From Letharia columbiana (lineage: Eukaryota; Ascomycota; Lecanoromycetes; Lecanorales; Parmeliaceae): a DNA stretch of 64,000 nucleotides. The stretch lies in NCBI RefSeq assembly GCF_014066305.1, contig NW_023501036.1, positions 631,501 through 695,500 on the forward strand, written 5' to 3'. The position numbers and the translations under genes were made by a program. Position 1 is the stretch's first letter. Every line of letters begins with the position of its first letter. Positions 23,800 to 35,000 of this stretch are shown one piece after another. Under the pieces are notes generated by a model. It searched no databases and was not told where the DNA came from. It saw nothing but the letters and a program-made list of their open reading frames with translations.

Positions 23800-25576
23800 T
23801 CACTTGCGCACCTTTATCCGAATCCCCTTACTATCCGCCCTGGGATACGGCACGAACCGATCAGAAGCCATGTCGGTATCGCTCCGATCCGTCTCGAACA
23901 ACTCCCACCAGCCATCCTCCCCATGATCCTCCTTGCTGCCGAACCGGCGCCAAATCTCCGAGAGCAACAGAAAGAGCTCGGTGTACGCCAGCTGCATCCC
24001 TAGACACTGCCTGGAACCCTGCGAGAACGTGATCAGGTAGCGCTTGAGCTGCGGATTCTCGATGAAGCGCTCCGGGCGGAACTGCATGGGGTCGGCAAAG
24101 ACGTCCGGGTTGTGATGGATGAGGGGCGCAGCCATGCCGACTGGGGTCTGGAGCGCTGGTCAGGACGTACGTGTATTAAGCTTGGCGGGTATAGGAGTTG
24201 GAAGTGGAGGGATGATACTCACGCCGGGAGGGATGTGCCACTTTCTCTTGCCGTCGTCAAAAGTCATGACTTCGTTTGGGCTGATGCGCGTTTGGCGTTG
24301 GCTGGTGCCTAGTGCGATGCGGAGACCCTCCGTGATGACAGCGCTGAGGTATGGCAGCTGCTCGATATCCTTGATTGACAATGGCGCGGAGACACTAGGG
24401 AGGGCAGCCTTAAGCTCGGTTCTCAATTTTGCGAGGACCCTGGGGGTGGACAGGAGATGGACAGTCATGATCTAGGACTAAAATCAGCACTCACAAGATA
24501 AAGAGGGCCGTTCTCCCGTGGGGCGCACACTCAGAATCCAAGACGTGGTTTCTGTGCCTGCGATCGAGAAGTTCTGAGCCTCCTGGAGCAAACGGAGCGG
24601 TTGTTTATCCTGCTCTGATAATTTGCTATCTAAGATTTCGTCGAACACCGTTTTGTTGTCCTTCCCTTCGTGGTGGGACTTTGAGACTCTGTCAATGTTG
24701 CTTAACAGTTGCTGCAAACGATTTAGTTTTGTCACCTGAGTAATCAAGTCACTGCGATTACCATTCTGAACCGAATAAAGGTACCGAATCCGGGGTTTAT
24801 TTTCAATACGAGCCACCGAGGCAGCCTGGCGAAGAGGCCCATAAACCACTTGAACTGAACCGCAAGAGGCCCAAGGTCATGGAAGCCGTCAATCTGTATT
24901 CTTCTCAGCCATTGAAATCGAATCCACATCGTCTGCGACTCACCATTTCGAAGAAGACCTTGTTAAACTGTGGTGCTTGCACCCAATTCAAACTGAAGCC
25001 ATATGCATATTCGGAAATCACATCATTAGTAAACGCCCCAAACATGGGCAGCAGACTGATCTCCCGGCCATCATCCTGGAACTCCATCAACCGAACCAAC
25101 AACTTGTCCAAATTCGTCCTCATAATGGGCTCCAGCCGCCTCACCGACTCCTTCGAGAACATCTTCGACATCGCAGCCCGCCGCGTGCGGTGCAAATCAT
25201 GATCGGCCGTGGCGCCCGCGGCCTGCGAGAAGCCAAACACCTGTATCATGCGCGGGTACTTGTCCCTGCGACGTCCGCCGGCGGGCATCAGCTCCGGAAG
25301 GAAAGAAGGGTCGTTGATGTGCAGTTCGTCGGGGGAGACGCGCACGATGTGGCCGTATTTGGCGTGCATGTCACGGATGCGGAAGATGTATTGGCCGCCG
25401 CGGAAGAAATCATGGTAGAACTCGCACCAGAGGGTCATTGCTGCGAGACGCGGGCCGGGGAATTTGGCGAGTGGATGCAGAGTGAGGCGGTAGGTGTAGA
25501 GGAGGATGACATAGAGGACGAAGGAGGCAGCGACGACCGTCAATGGCCAGGCGATGAGAAGATCGAGGGCAGGCAT
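23800..25576 (-). CDS. Cytochrome P450 monooxygenase (trichodiene-oxygenase-like)
   Basis: Probable ER-anchored oxidase tailoring the cluster product. Exons on the minus strand are 24944-25576, 24529-24893, 24223-24471 and 23800-24147. It has a membrane anchor at residues 5-28 (AWPLTVVAASFVLYVILLY), then YRLTLHPLAKFPGPRLAA, I-helix FSIAGTETTSW, K-helix EGLRI, MAAPLIHHNPDVFADPMQF and haem loop FSQGSRQCLGMQLAYTEL with the cysteine present. Exon 2 is one base short of frame: text runs to FGTFIRF and resumes as QNGNRSDLITQ near 24775. Alternatively a 44-nt GT-AG intron there keeps the frame but removes a conserved-looking segment. With the base restored the protein is about 531 residues, normal for the family. 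Substrate unknown. Confidence 0.85.
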
Positions 25577-26660
25577 GGTGTTGCAGATTCAGTAACGGTA
25601 GGGCCGAGAGGCTTGGGATCCGCTCTCCTTGCGTGGATGAGCAACGCAGGTAAAGAAAAGGAAGGAGAAGCCAATTCAAGGTGAAGACTCTGCTGGATGT
25701 GATGCTGTGTGAGTGGCGTTATGTGAAGAAAGTCTATACATATTGATTGATAATGCGTATTCGATGTTCGGCTCCGATTTGGAGTCGGCCATGATAGTAA
25801 ATATTTCGGTGGATTAATGTCGCTCCGACTTTCAACACAGCGCTTCCGAATAACAAGATCGTCTTCGTTATCTTGCATAAGGCTCGAACAATTTTCGTAC
25901 ATTTTCGGCTTTCGGTCTTTGTGCGCGATTGCATTCGACGCCTAATGGCATAACTCAACTGGCTTGGTCTGCGCATCATTTGGAGTCTGCGTCAATTAGA
26001 GGTCTTGTGGGTGCCCTGCTCTTCTACTATTGGCGAATTGTCTTTCGTGTCGATCAATGCTCGGTACCGAAAGCACGGTGCGAAAGGCAGGAAGAGACGA
26101 ACGGTTGCTTCAAGCATGCTGTAGCTGAAGGTCTAGCATACGTGCACCTTCCATGCCTATTACGCCGACATTCCACCTTGTTGGGGACAAGGACCGTATG
26201 CTGGTGAAGGTCGCCGAAGAGCGAGGGGGGTAATCTTCCATCCGATGCTCGGGAGCTCTGATGCAGCTGAGTTGGGTCTGTAAATTGATGAGATGCATTG
26301 TGGTGCGCTACTTTGCTGCGGTGTAGTTCAGACATGGAGGTTCTATAGGCGCCCTTGAGGGGCACTGGTGTGGCAGATTGATCTTCTCCGTTGTCTGGGT
26401 AAGCATTATCTGGCCGACGTCTCTGGAAGGGATCAAATAAGCAATATTGAGAGTGCATTTTCTGATGACAGGCTACACCTTACATATTTGAAATCACCAA
26501 GCGTAAGCTCAATTTTGGAAACACATATCTCAGGACGACAATTTTGACACCAGCTTTGAGTTTATGACCACGCATCGGTCGCAGCTTTTATTGAAGACTG
26601 AAGGGCATGAAACCAGCAGCTTCAGCCGATATGTTGAATACTGGCTTTGCCACCGCAATC
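25577..26660. other. Intergenic between two P450 genes
   Basis: About 1.1 kb with no recognised gene. It holds the promoter of the 23.8 kb P450 and the 3' flank of the 26.7 kb P450. Confidence 0.45.
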
Positions 26661-28400
26661 CTACACTAAAGCCTTCGCCTTCAGCTTGACCATCAACGCC
26701 TTGGGCTCAAAGACGAGGTAAGCCTTCTGATCCATCCAGTTCCCATCACTAGGATCAGCCATCTCAAGATCAAAGTTCCAGACCATCTTTGAGAGAATCA
26801 TTCGTGCCTCTGCGAGGAAGACCCTGCCATCGAGAATTAGTTCATTAAGAGCGCGAGAATGAAAGGAAAAGGGTTTGCGCTGCAAGACGTCTCTTCGCAG
26901 ACTTACTTCCCACCCATACAATTCCGCCCACCCACCGAAAACGGCTGGAAAGCCTGTTTATCATCCTTATCGAAACGTTTCCGGTATCTCGAATCGGTTT
27001 CGGGCAGGAATCTTTCAGGATGGAAAACGCGAGGCTCTACCCAGTTGTTGGGATCGTTCTGGATGTTTTGCAAATTTACGCCGATGATATTCTAGGCGCA
27101 GGTCAGCGGCTATATGTCTTCTACGGATACAGCTAGAAAATCGATGCAAGACAGAGGAGGCACTGACCCCTCCCGGAATCCAATGGCCATCAATCGTTTG
27201 GCCTTCTGGAGGGATAACTCTCGGAAGATTGATCGGCGTGGGATGATGGATGCGTAGGGTTTCATTGATAACAGCCGTGAGATATGGTAGATTCATAGTG
27301 GAAAGAACTGTGATGCCGGCCTCTGACTCAAAGCTCTCCCGGACCTCTTTTGTAAGTTGCTTCAAAGTCTCGGGGTAGCGCATCAAAAGATAAGTGGACG
27401 TGGCCAATGCCACAGTAGTCAATTGGCACCCAGCAATGACGACGGCAAGTGCGTTTGTGTTCAGCTCTTTCCTTGTAATACCCTTCTGCTGCGTCTCGTC
27501 CAGCCTCCCAACAACAGGCGTGATGAAATCCGATCTCGACGGACCCAAATCCCCCATATCCAATCGACGCGAGATCTTGTCCGTTGCGACTTGCCAGCTG
27601 CGCGCCCTGTTCTTCGCCGTCAACCGAAGGAATATCCATCCGAAAATCTTGTCGATGGGATGGAAGCGGCTCAGGCTGTTTCTCACCGAGCCAAACTTTG
27701 CGCCGAGGAAGAAGCCCAGTATCCAGGAGTGCTCATTGTCGCCCTCTAAACCATAGAAGGATTCCCCAAACGTAAGATCTGCGATGATGTCCAGAGTCAC
27801 GTATCCGTAAAACTTTGCCATGTCAACTTTGCCTTTCGGGGCTTTTGCCAATCTCCCTGTGAAGTCTTGTCATCAAGAGATTGGCATAAGAGTCGATGAT
27901 TGGGGTTTGGTCCTTCAATGCTCTGTCAGAAAAGGCGTTAATAAAGGTTTTTCGAATCCGTTGGTGCGTTTCCCCTGCAGCGGTGAAGAGGGATTCAGCT
28001 CCGTTCATGGGTGGTGTCTGGCTAAATGGATCCTTTGGCAAAAGTGGCTTCGACGTGTATATGTCCTTCCACGCGCCAGAAGATGTAGTGGCGATCTCGT
28101 CTGGAGCGATGCGAATAATCGTCCCGTATTGCGCATGTAGTTTGCCAGTGAATCGCCATGTGTTCCCCGTTATTGTAGAGTAGATGAGGGGCAAGCGTGA
28201 AATTGCTGTCATCTTTGGTCCTGGGTACTTGGACAACGGGTGGAAGTAGATGTTGTAGATGGCGGAGACGACATAGTACTAAAGATGCAACTCAGCTTTG
28301 TCTGCGGTGGTCAATATATTGCGTAGATACCTACAAGGACCAAGATGGCACCGGTAGTGCTCATAAATTGGCTGGCCGAAATCGCCAACGGAGAAGACAT
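26661..28400 (-). CDS. Cytochrome P450 monooxygenase (CYP65/TRI11-like) with atypical I-helix
   Basis: A second cluster oxidase. Exons on the minus strand are 28335-28400, 27168-28278, 26907-27091 and 26661-26823. It has an N-terminal anchor (FMSTTGAILVLVYYVVSAIY, residues 12-30), then FHPLSKYPGPKM, FGESFYGLEGDNEHSW, K-helix NETLRIHHPTP, NLQNIQNDPNNWVEPRVFHP and haem loop FSVGGRNCMGGK. The I-helix reads IAGCQLTTVALAT, where the family usually has AGSETT, so the acid/threonine pair is not in its normal place. The spliced length is one base over a multiple of three; the break is the four-base run at 27843-27846 (IGKSP versus GKAPKGKVDMAKF). Corrected length is 507 residues. It is transcribed divergently from the PKS. 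Confidence 0.86.
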
Positions 28401-29080
28401 ATTAGAGAGTGTCAACATTTTGTCAAATCTGGCTCGTATTGAGCATCATCGCTAGAGCATAGAGATCAGAGAAAACGAACCGTTGTGCAAATGCTACACT
28501 ACACACTCCAACTAATCGCTTTGGTCGGTGATGATTCGCGAAACAACGTCGCAGTCTTAATCTTCAACCAAGTCACACATGCGCTTGTGTTCAAGCTATT
28601 ACCGAGCCTCTCTAATATGATCCAATTTGACCCACTCCTGTAGAAGCGCAGTCCAAAAAAGGGGTCCTTTGAAATGTTTGGAGACCACTCTCACTAGGTA
28701 TTGTAATCCAGGCGAACAGTCAAAAAGATGAAGTAAGTCGCAGAGAATTGATACTTCTCGCGAGGTATTGATTGTAATTCCACCATGGAAGGGGCATTCG
28801 GATCTTACCAACGTCCCAAGCCAACCTCCGAAGGACATGCATTATGCGCTAAACCCACCGAACCCTGATGCAGGGTGCACGAAAACTTTTGCACCGAAAA
28901 CGAAGCCGAAGGTACCATTGTCTTTGTGCTTCCGAAGGTTCTGCAGACTTAATCTGTACCGACAATCATGCCAGACGCAGGTCCAAAGCCCGACGAACCA
29001 CCGAAATCGGTGCAAAGGGTCTTGGTACTGTACTAACGCTTCGGAAGAAGCAGTACATAAGTGTAGATAGCTGCGAATCG
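28401..29080. promoter_or_regulatory. Divergent P450/PKS promoter
   Basis: These 680 bp separate the P450 start (-) from the PKS start (+), so the pair is likely co-regulated. Two perfect 8-bp palindromes with a TCGCGA core occur: TTCGCGAA at 28535-28542 and CTCGCGAG at 28757-28764. They could be sites for the cluster's Zn2Cys6 regulator, but this is untested. The proximal 200 bp repeats CCGAA many times. Confidence 0.45.
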
Positions 29081-32000
29081 ATGGCCGCCCAGTCTCCACC
29101 AACCGGCACAACAACATCCCAATACTTTCAATTTTGTTTCAACAACCCGTTAACGCTGGCGATGTCGGCCAACCCAAACGGCCACCCAATGGCCTCAGTA
29201 GCGGTATTCTGTCCGCAAAGCAAGGCTCCTGGGGAGAGCTATCTCAACGAAGTACACTCCTTCCTCCGCCACAGCGAGTACCTCGAACCATTTGTGCAAC
29301 GAATGCTTGACCTTAAAGACGTCTGGACTATCCTCGCCAACGAACGACAGGACATTGCCGATCTGGGCCAAGGGCCCCGATACATTCAGAATCTATCAGA
29401 ATGGTTCGCCACAGGAAAGTCATCCCAAATCGCCAACTGCATGTCCGGGATCCTATCGCTTCCGCTGCTTGTCGTCATCCAGATATGCCAATATTTTCAG
29501 TATCTGGAGCTCCATGGGATGTCACACTCCCAATTTATGGCGCAGCTCCGAACAGGGGGCGGCATCCAGGGGTATTGCGGAGGCCTACTACCAGCCATTG
29601 CAATTGCTTGTTCTAAAACCGAAGCTGAGGTTGTAGAGAACGCGGCAAGAGCAGCGCGAATCGCGCTCGCAATTGGGGCTTACGGTGAACTCGGAGACGA
29701 TGAATCCGTGCCCGGAGCAACGACCATTGTTGTTCGCACGAAACGAGTCGGCCAGGGAGATGAATTGATCGAAAAATTTCCCGGGGTGAGCTCCTCGAAT
29801 GCCCGCTTGTCTCCTAGCTCTCATCACAAAGCAGGCTTTCTGACAAGTGCGCGCAGTCATACATATCGGCAGTCACAGATCCGAAAACAATCAGCATCGT
29901 CGGCCCAGTGCCAGTCCTCCTCAAGCTACAATCTTACGCACGAGAGCAGGGTCTGCTCGTGCAAGAAATGTTTATCCGAGGCAAAGTGCACAACCCCGAG
30001 AACTTTGAACTTGCCTATGAACTTTGTCAGCTGTGCGACAGGACCGAGATCCTTCGGCTTCCTGACGCCAGCAACTTGCAGGCTTGCGTGAGGTCCAACA
30101 AGACGGGCGATCTGATCACAAGAGGGTCGCTCACACACGAAACAGTCAACGTAATCCTCGCGTCACGGTGCGAATGGTATACACTCCTCACAGAGTTGGC
30201 CAAGGACCTTGATTTGTCCGGACGTCGAAGTCACACGTTTGCGACATTTGGAATTGGGGACTGCATTCCGCTATCCCCATTCCATAAGCTTCAGCTCCAG
30301 ATCACAAAGGTGGATGTGCAGTCTCTCATAGCCGAAACCATGCATAAAGTTCGAACAAACAGATTGGAAGGTGGTTATTCTTACCCGACAGATGCTGTTG
30401 CCATCACGGGTGCCTCATGTCGACTACCAGGAGCTAACAGCATGGAGGAGCTCTGGGATCTCATTTCCAGCGGTAGTTCACAACATACAGAAGTCCCCAC
30501 GGACAGATTCGATCTGCATGGGAGCTTCCGCGCATCTCAAGACCGCAAATTTACTGATAAGCGCAAATTCTACGGCAACTTTGTTGACCAAGTAGAGAAG
30601 TTTGACCATACGTTCTTTCGCACCAACCCCAAAGAAGCATTGAATATGGATCCCCAACAACGCGTACTCCTCGAACTTGCCTATCAAGCCATGGAATCAA
30701 GCGGCTACCTGGGCTCACATCGGCGCGAATCAGGAGATTCTGTTGGTTGTTTCATAGGCGCCAGCTTCGCGGAATATCTCGACAACACAAACGCTCATCC
30801 ACCAACAGCATACACGTCGACGGGAACAATCAGAGCTTTCCTGTGTGGTAGAATTAGCTACTACTTTGGCTGGAGCGGTCCCTCTGAAGTGTTGGATACG
30901 GCTTGCTCGTCGTCTCTCGTTGCCATTAATCGAGCCTGTAAGGCTATTCAAATAGGCGAATGTACCATGGCTCTTGCAGGAGGCGTTAATATTATGAGCG
31001 GGATAAACAACTTCCTGGATCTGGCCAAAGCCGGATTCTTGAGCCCTACAGGCCAATGTAAACCATTTGATCAAGCTGCAGATGGCTACTGTCGTTCCGA
31101 AGGTGGAGGGCTGGTCGTCCTAAAGCTTCTCAACCAAGCATTGGCAGATGGCGATCAGATTCTCGGTGTCATCCCCGGCATAGCGACTAATCAGGGTGGA
31201 CTGTCTTCCTCCATCACAATTCCGCATTCTCCCGCACAAAAGAAATTATATCAGACCGTCTTGCGCCAAGCCGGCATGAAACCAGACCAAGTCTCCTATG
31301 TCGAGGCTCACGGGACAGGTACACAAGCCGGAGATCCGTTAGAGATAGCTAGTATCCGCGAGGTGTTTGGGGGACAAGACAGAACCGACCTGCTGAACGT
31401 TGGCTCTCTCAAAGGCAACATCGGCCATGCAGAGACCGCAGCAGGTGTAGCCAGTCTGCTCAAGATTCTCGCCATGATCAACAAGGCCAGCATCCCACCC
31501 CAGGCCAGCCACAAATCTCTGAATCCTAAGATCCCTGATTTAGGAGTGGACAAAATGAGCATTGCCTCAAAACTTACTCGATGGGAGGCCGACTTATTGG
31601 CGGCCTGTGTGAACAGTTACGGAGCAGCAGGAAGTAATTGCGCCATGATCTGTTGCGAAGGGCCTCCACAAAAGACAGAAGTCTCCAAGCAGTTCACCAC
31701 AGCTGAAGCCGAATCAACATACCCATTAATCGTAAGCGCAGCGTCTCAAGAAAGTCTGTACGCAAATGTCGAAAGTCTGGGTCAATACCTCCAAAAGATA
31801 ACGCCAAAGCCCAATTTGGGCGATGTGGCATTTACACTCAGCAAGCGACGCAAGCTTCACCGTCAAATCTTCGTCACCTGCACGTCCGACATCAACGATC
31901 TGGTACAAAGTCTCAAAAAGGAGGCTCAAATCTCTTTCGAGGTGCCACAAACGCCAAAGCGGGTTGTCCTAGCTTTTGGAGGGCAAACCAAGAAAACCGT

Positions 32001-35000
32001 GAACATGGAGAAAAGCCTGTACGAGTCTCACCCACGTCTGAAGGACTACGTCGATGAATGCGACAAGATCGTTACAGACCTGGGGTTTCCCACACTCCTG
32101 CCCTCGATATTCCAATCAGAGCCGCTGACAGATGTGGTAACGCTGCAATGCGGCACCTTCGCCATGCAATACGCATGCGCCAAGTGCTGGATCGACGCTG
32201 GTCTCCAGGTAGAGGCTATTGTTGGCCACAGCTTTGGCGAGCTGACGGCCATGGTAGTCTCAGGTGTCCTCTCACTTCGGGATGGCCTCAAGCTCATCGC
32301 TTCTCGGGCATCGTTGATGGTAACCAAATGGGGTCCAGACAGGGGGACCATGCTTGTGATCCACAGCAGCCGCGACACTGTGCAAGGCGTGATCACCACT
32401 ATCAACGCCGGTTCAACAGAGCCAGAACTCGAATTTGCATGCTACAATGCTCCATCAATTCAGGTCGTGGTCGGCAGTTCTCTCGCCATTGATCGAACCG
32501 AAAGCCTGTTAAACGCGGACCCGCGCTTCTCCGGCATCCGAAGCCAGCGGCTTGATGTGACCCATGGATTCCACTCAAAGTTCACACAAGGCATTCTCGA
32601 TGATCTCGACCAGGTCTCGATATCACTGACCTACTCTAAGCCGGAAATTCACCTGGAAACCTGTACTGCAGAGCCGAGTAACCACATGTCAGCGACAAGA
32701 CCTTCTCAACACGCGCGAGAACCCGTACATTTCTCAGACGCTGTTCGGAGAATTGAAGAACGTCTTGGTCCCTGCATCTGGCTGGAGGCTGGGATGGACT
32801 CACCGATCATCCCAATGATCAAAAGAGCCTTGACCGCGCCAGATGATCATTCTCTACAAGCTATCAAGATGTCAGATTCTCAGGCGCCTATGACGTTGTT
32901 GTCCAACGTGACAATGAACTTCTGGCGCGAAGGGATTCCAGTATTGTACTGGAACTTCCTCCCGTCAAGAAGGAATGCCTTCAAGCAAATCTGGCTCCCA
33001 CCGTATCAATTCCAGCCAACAGCCCACTGGCTCAAGAACATCGATCGGGCCGTTGAGGCACAGAAGAATGCCGTGGTCGAGAAGACGACAATTGTAGAGA
33101 AGATCCAAGAACCAGAAGCGCCATTGAGACTGGTGAACGTTGCGAAAGGTGCGAGCAAGAACGAGCGCTCCAGAGAATTCGACATTGGCTTGGGAACAAA
33201 ACGTTTCACCAAGATTGTATCTGGCCATGCAGTTCGACAGAGACCACTATGTCCGGCGTCAATGTACATGGAGTGCGCAGCAATGGGCGTGCAGCTGCTC
33301 CAAGGATTTACGGAAGCCGGCACTCTTAGCTTCCTCGACGTGTCCTTTCAGGCAGCTCTGGGTGTCGACCTGGCTCGAGAAGCTTCCTTGACACTCGAAA
33401 AGTGCAACGACTCGCAAGCATGGAACTTCGTGATCAAAAGTTCTTCAAAACGCGACTCAAAGTCGAAATGCTCAACGCATGCAAAGGGCAGAATTGTGCT
33501 GAACCCGCAGCCTGATTTCAGAACATATGAGAGACTCATCGCTGACAGAATCTATGAGCTGGAGAGTAAGCCGAACACCGAGAAGCTAATGTCCAACCGG
33601 GCCTATGGATTATTCTCCCAGGTGGTCCACTACGCCGACTTCCTCCACGGTATTTCGCACATCACACTAGACAAGGCCGAGGCAATAGCCAACATCGACC
33701 TTCCTGACGAAGCCCAGTTTGGTCTTGACGAGAGCACAGTAACTCAATACTGCGACACCATAGCTATAGACACATTTATCCAGGTCGTGGGCCTCCTCAT
33801 CAACAGCAGCGCCCTGGTGACCAGCGAAGACGTCTTCGTCGCCACAGGAGTCGAACGCGTCTCGATGTCCTCAGCCTGCGACTTCCACAATCGCAAATCC
33901 TGGACTGTCTACACGAAGTACACAAGCACGGGTGAGGGCAAAGCAGCAGGGGATGTCTTCGTCATGACACGCGAAGGGGCCCTGGCGATGATAATCACAG
34001 GGGCACAATTCACCAAGCTCTTAATCTCGAAGCTCGAGAGGTTTTTAGATTCTGCCAACGCAAAGCCGTCCCAAGGGACTGCCGTGGGAAAGATTTGTCT
34101 CCCACACGGACCGGTCAAGTCCCCCGTAACGTCATCCACGGCAACATCCGTTGAAGGAACCGAGACCCCGACGGACATTGACAACAGCAGCACGGCAACA
34201 TCAGTCGAAAGCAATGATGGACTCGCAACACCGGAGGCAGTCGATGATGGCGCTGAAATGAGCCTGCGGAAAATCATCGCTACCTATACAGGGCTTTCTC
34301 CAGCAGAGATAGCGCACGATGCCAGCATGGCGGACCTAGGCGTGGACTCTCTGGCCGCCGTTGAGCTGGCAGAAGAACTCCAGGCACAATTTGGCAAGGA
34401 GGTCGTAGCCGAAGATCTCCTTGAAAGCAGCTACGGAACCCTCTCGGAACTCCTTGTTCCTTTCTCCTCGACCAAGAAAGCGATTTTGCATCCTTCCGAT
34501 GACTCAGGGCCTCAGGCTGCAATTCCTATTCAATTTTCAACCTCACCATCGTCCTCGTCCAACGTCAACGGTAGCCCACAGAACACGCAAGGCCACCAAG
34601 TCGCTTTGAAATTACTTTCCGATACCTCAGGAGCCCCCATCGCCTCCATCAACGGCAAAGCCACCCTTCAAGAACTCGGTATCGATTCACTCTCCGCCGT
34701 TGAGCTCAAGGGCGATCTCGAGGACGCATTCGAAATTGAAATCGAAGACGACAGGTTTACCCTGGATTCGACCGTGAAGGATATCCTGGACTTCCTCGGA
34801 GTAGGAGGCGCACCCCAGGAGGCATCTTCTTCGCTAGCAACGGTCACAAAGCCAACAAACCAAGTAGGCCGAGATGAATCAAGCGGCTTTGATAAGAGTT
34901 TTTCTGCCGTGAAGAGTCAGGGCAAAGTGGTCGAACTAGGGAGCCCTATGGAAGCGCTGGTCCAGTGCGAGTCGTTTTTCGAGAAAGCGGCTGCCAAATG

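Noticed and set aside
24771..24816. 44-nt GT-AG intron in P450 exon 2 that keeps the frame
   Set aside because: It would delete a stretch (LVLKINPGFGTFIRF) that reads like normal P450 sequence, and its 5' site is poor; a one-base lesion is more likely, though the intron is not excluded.
25209..25684. Long plus-strand frames opposite P450 exon 1
   Set aside because: Antisense shadow of a well-conserved P450 N-terminal exon.
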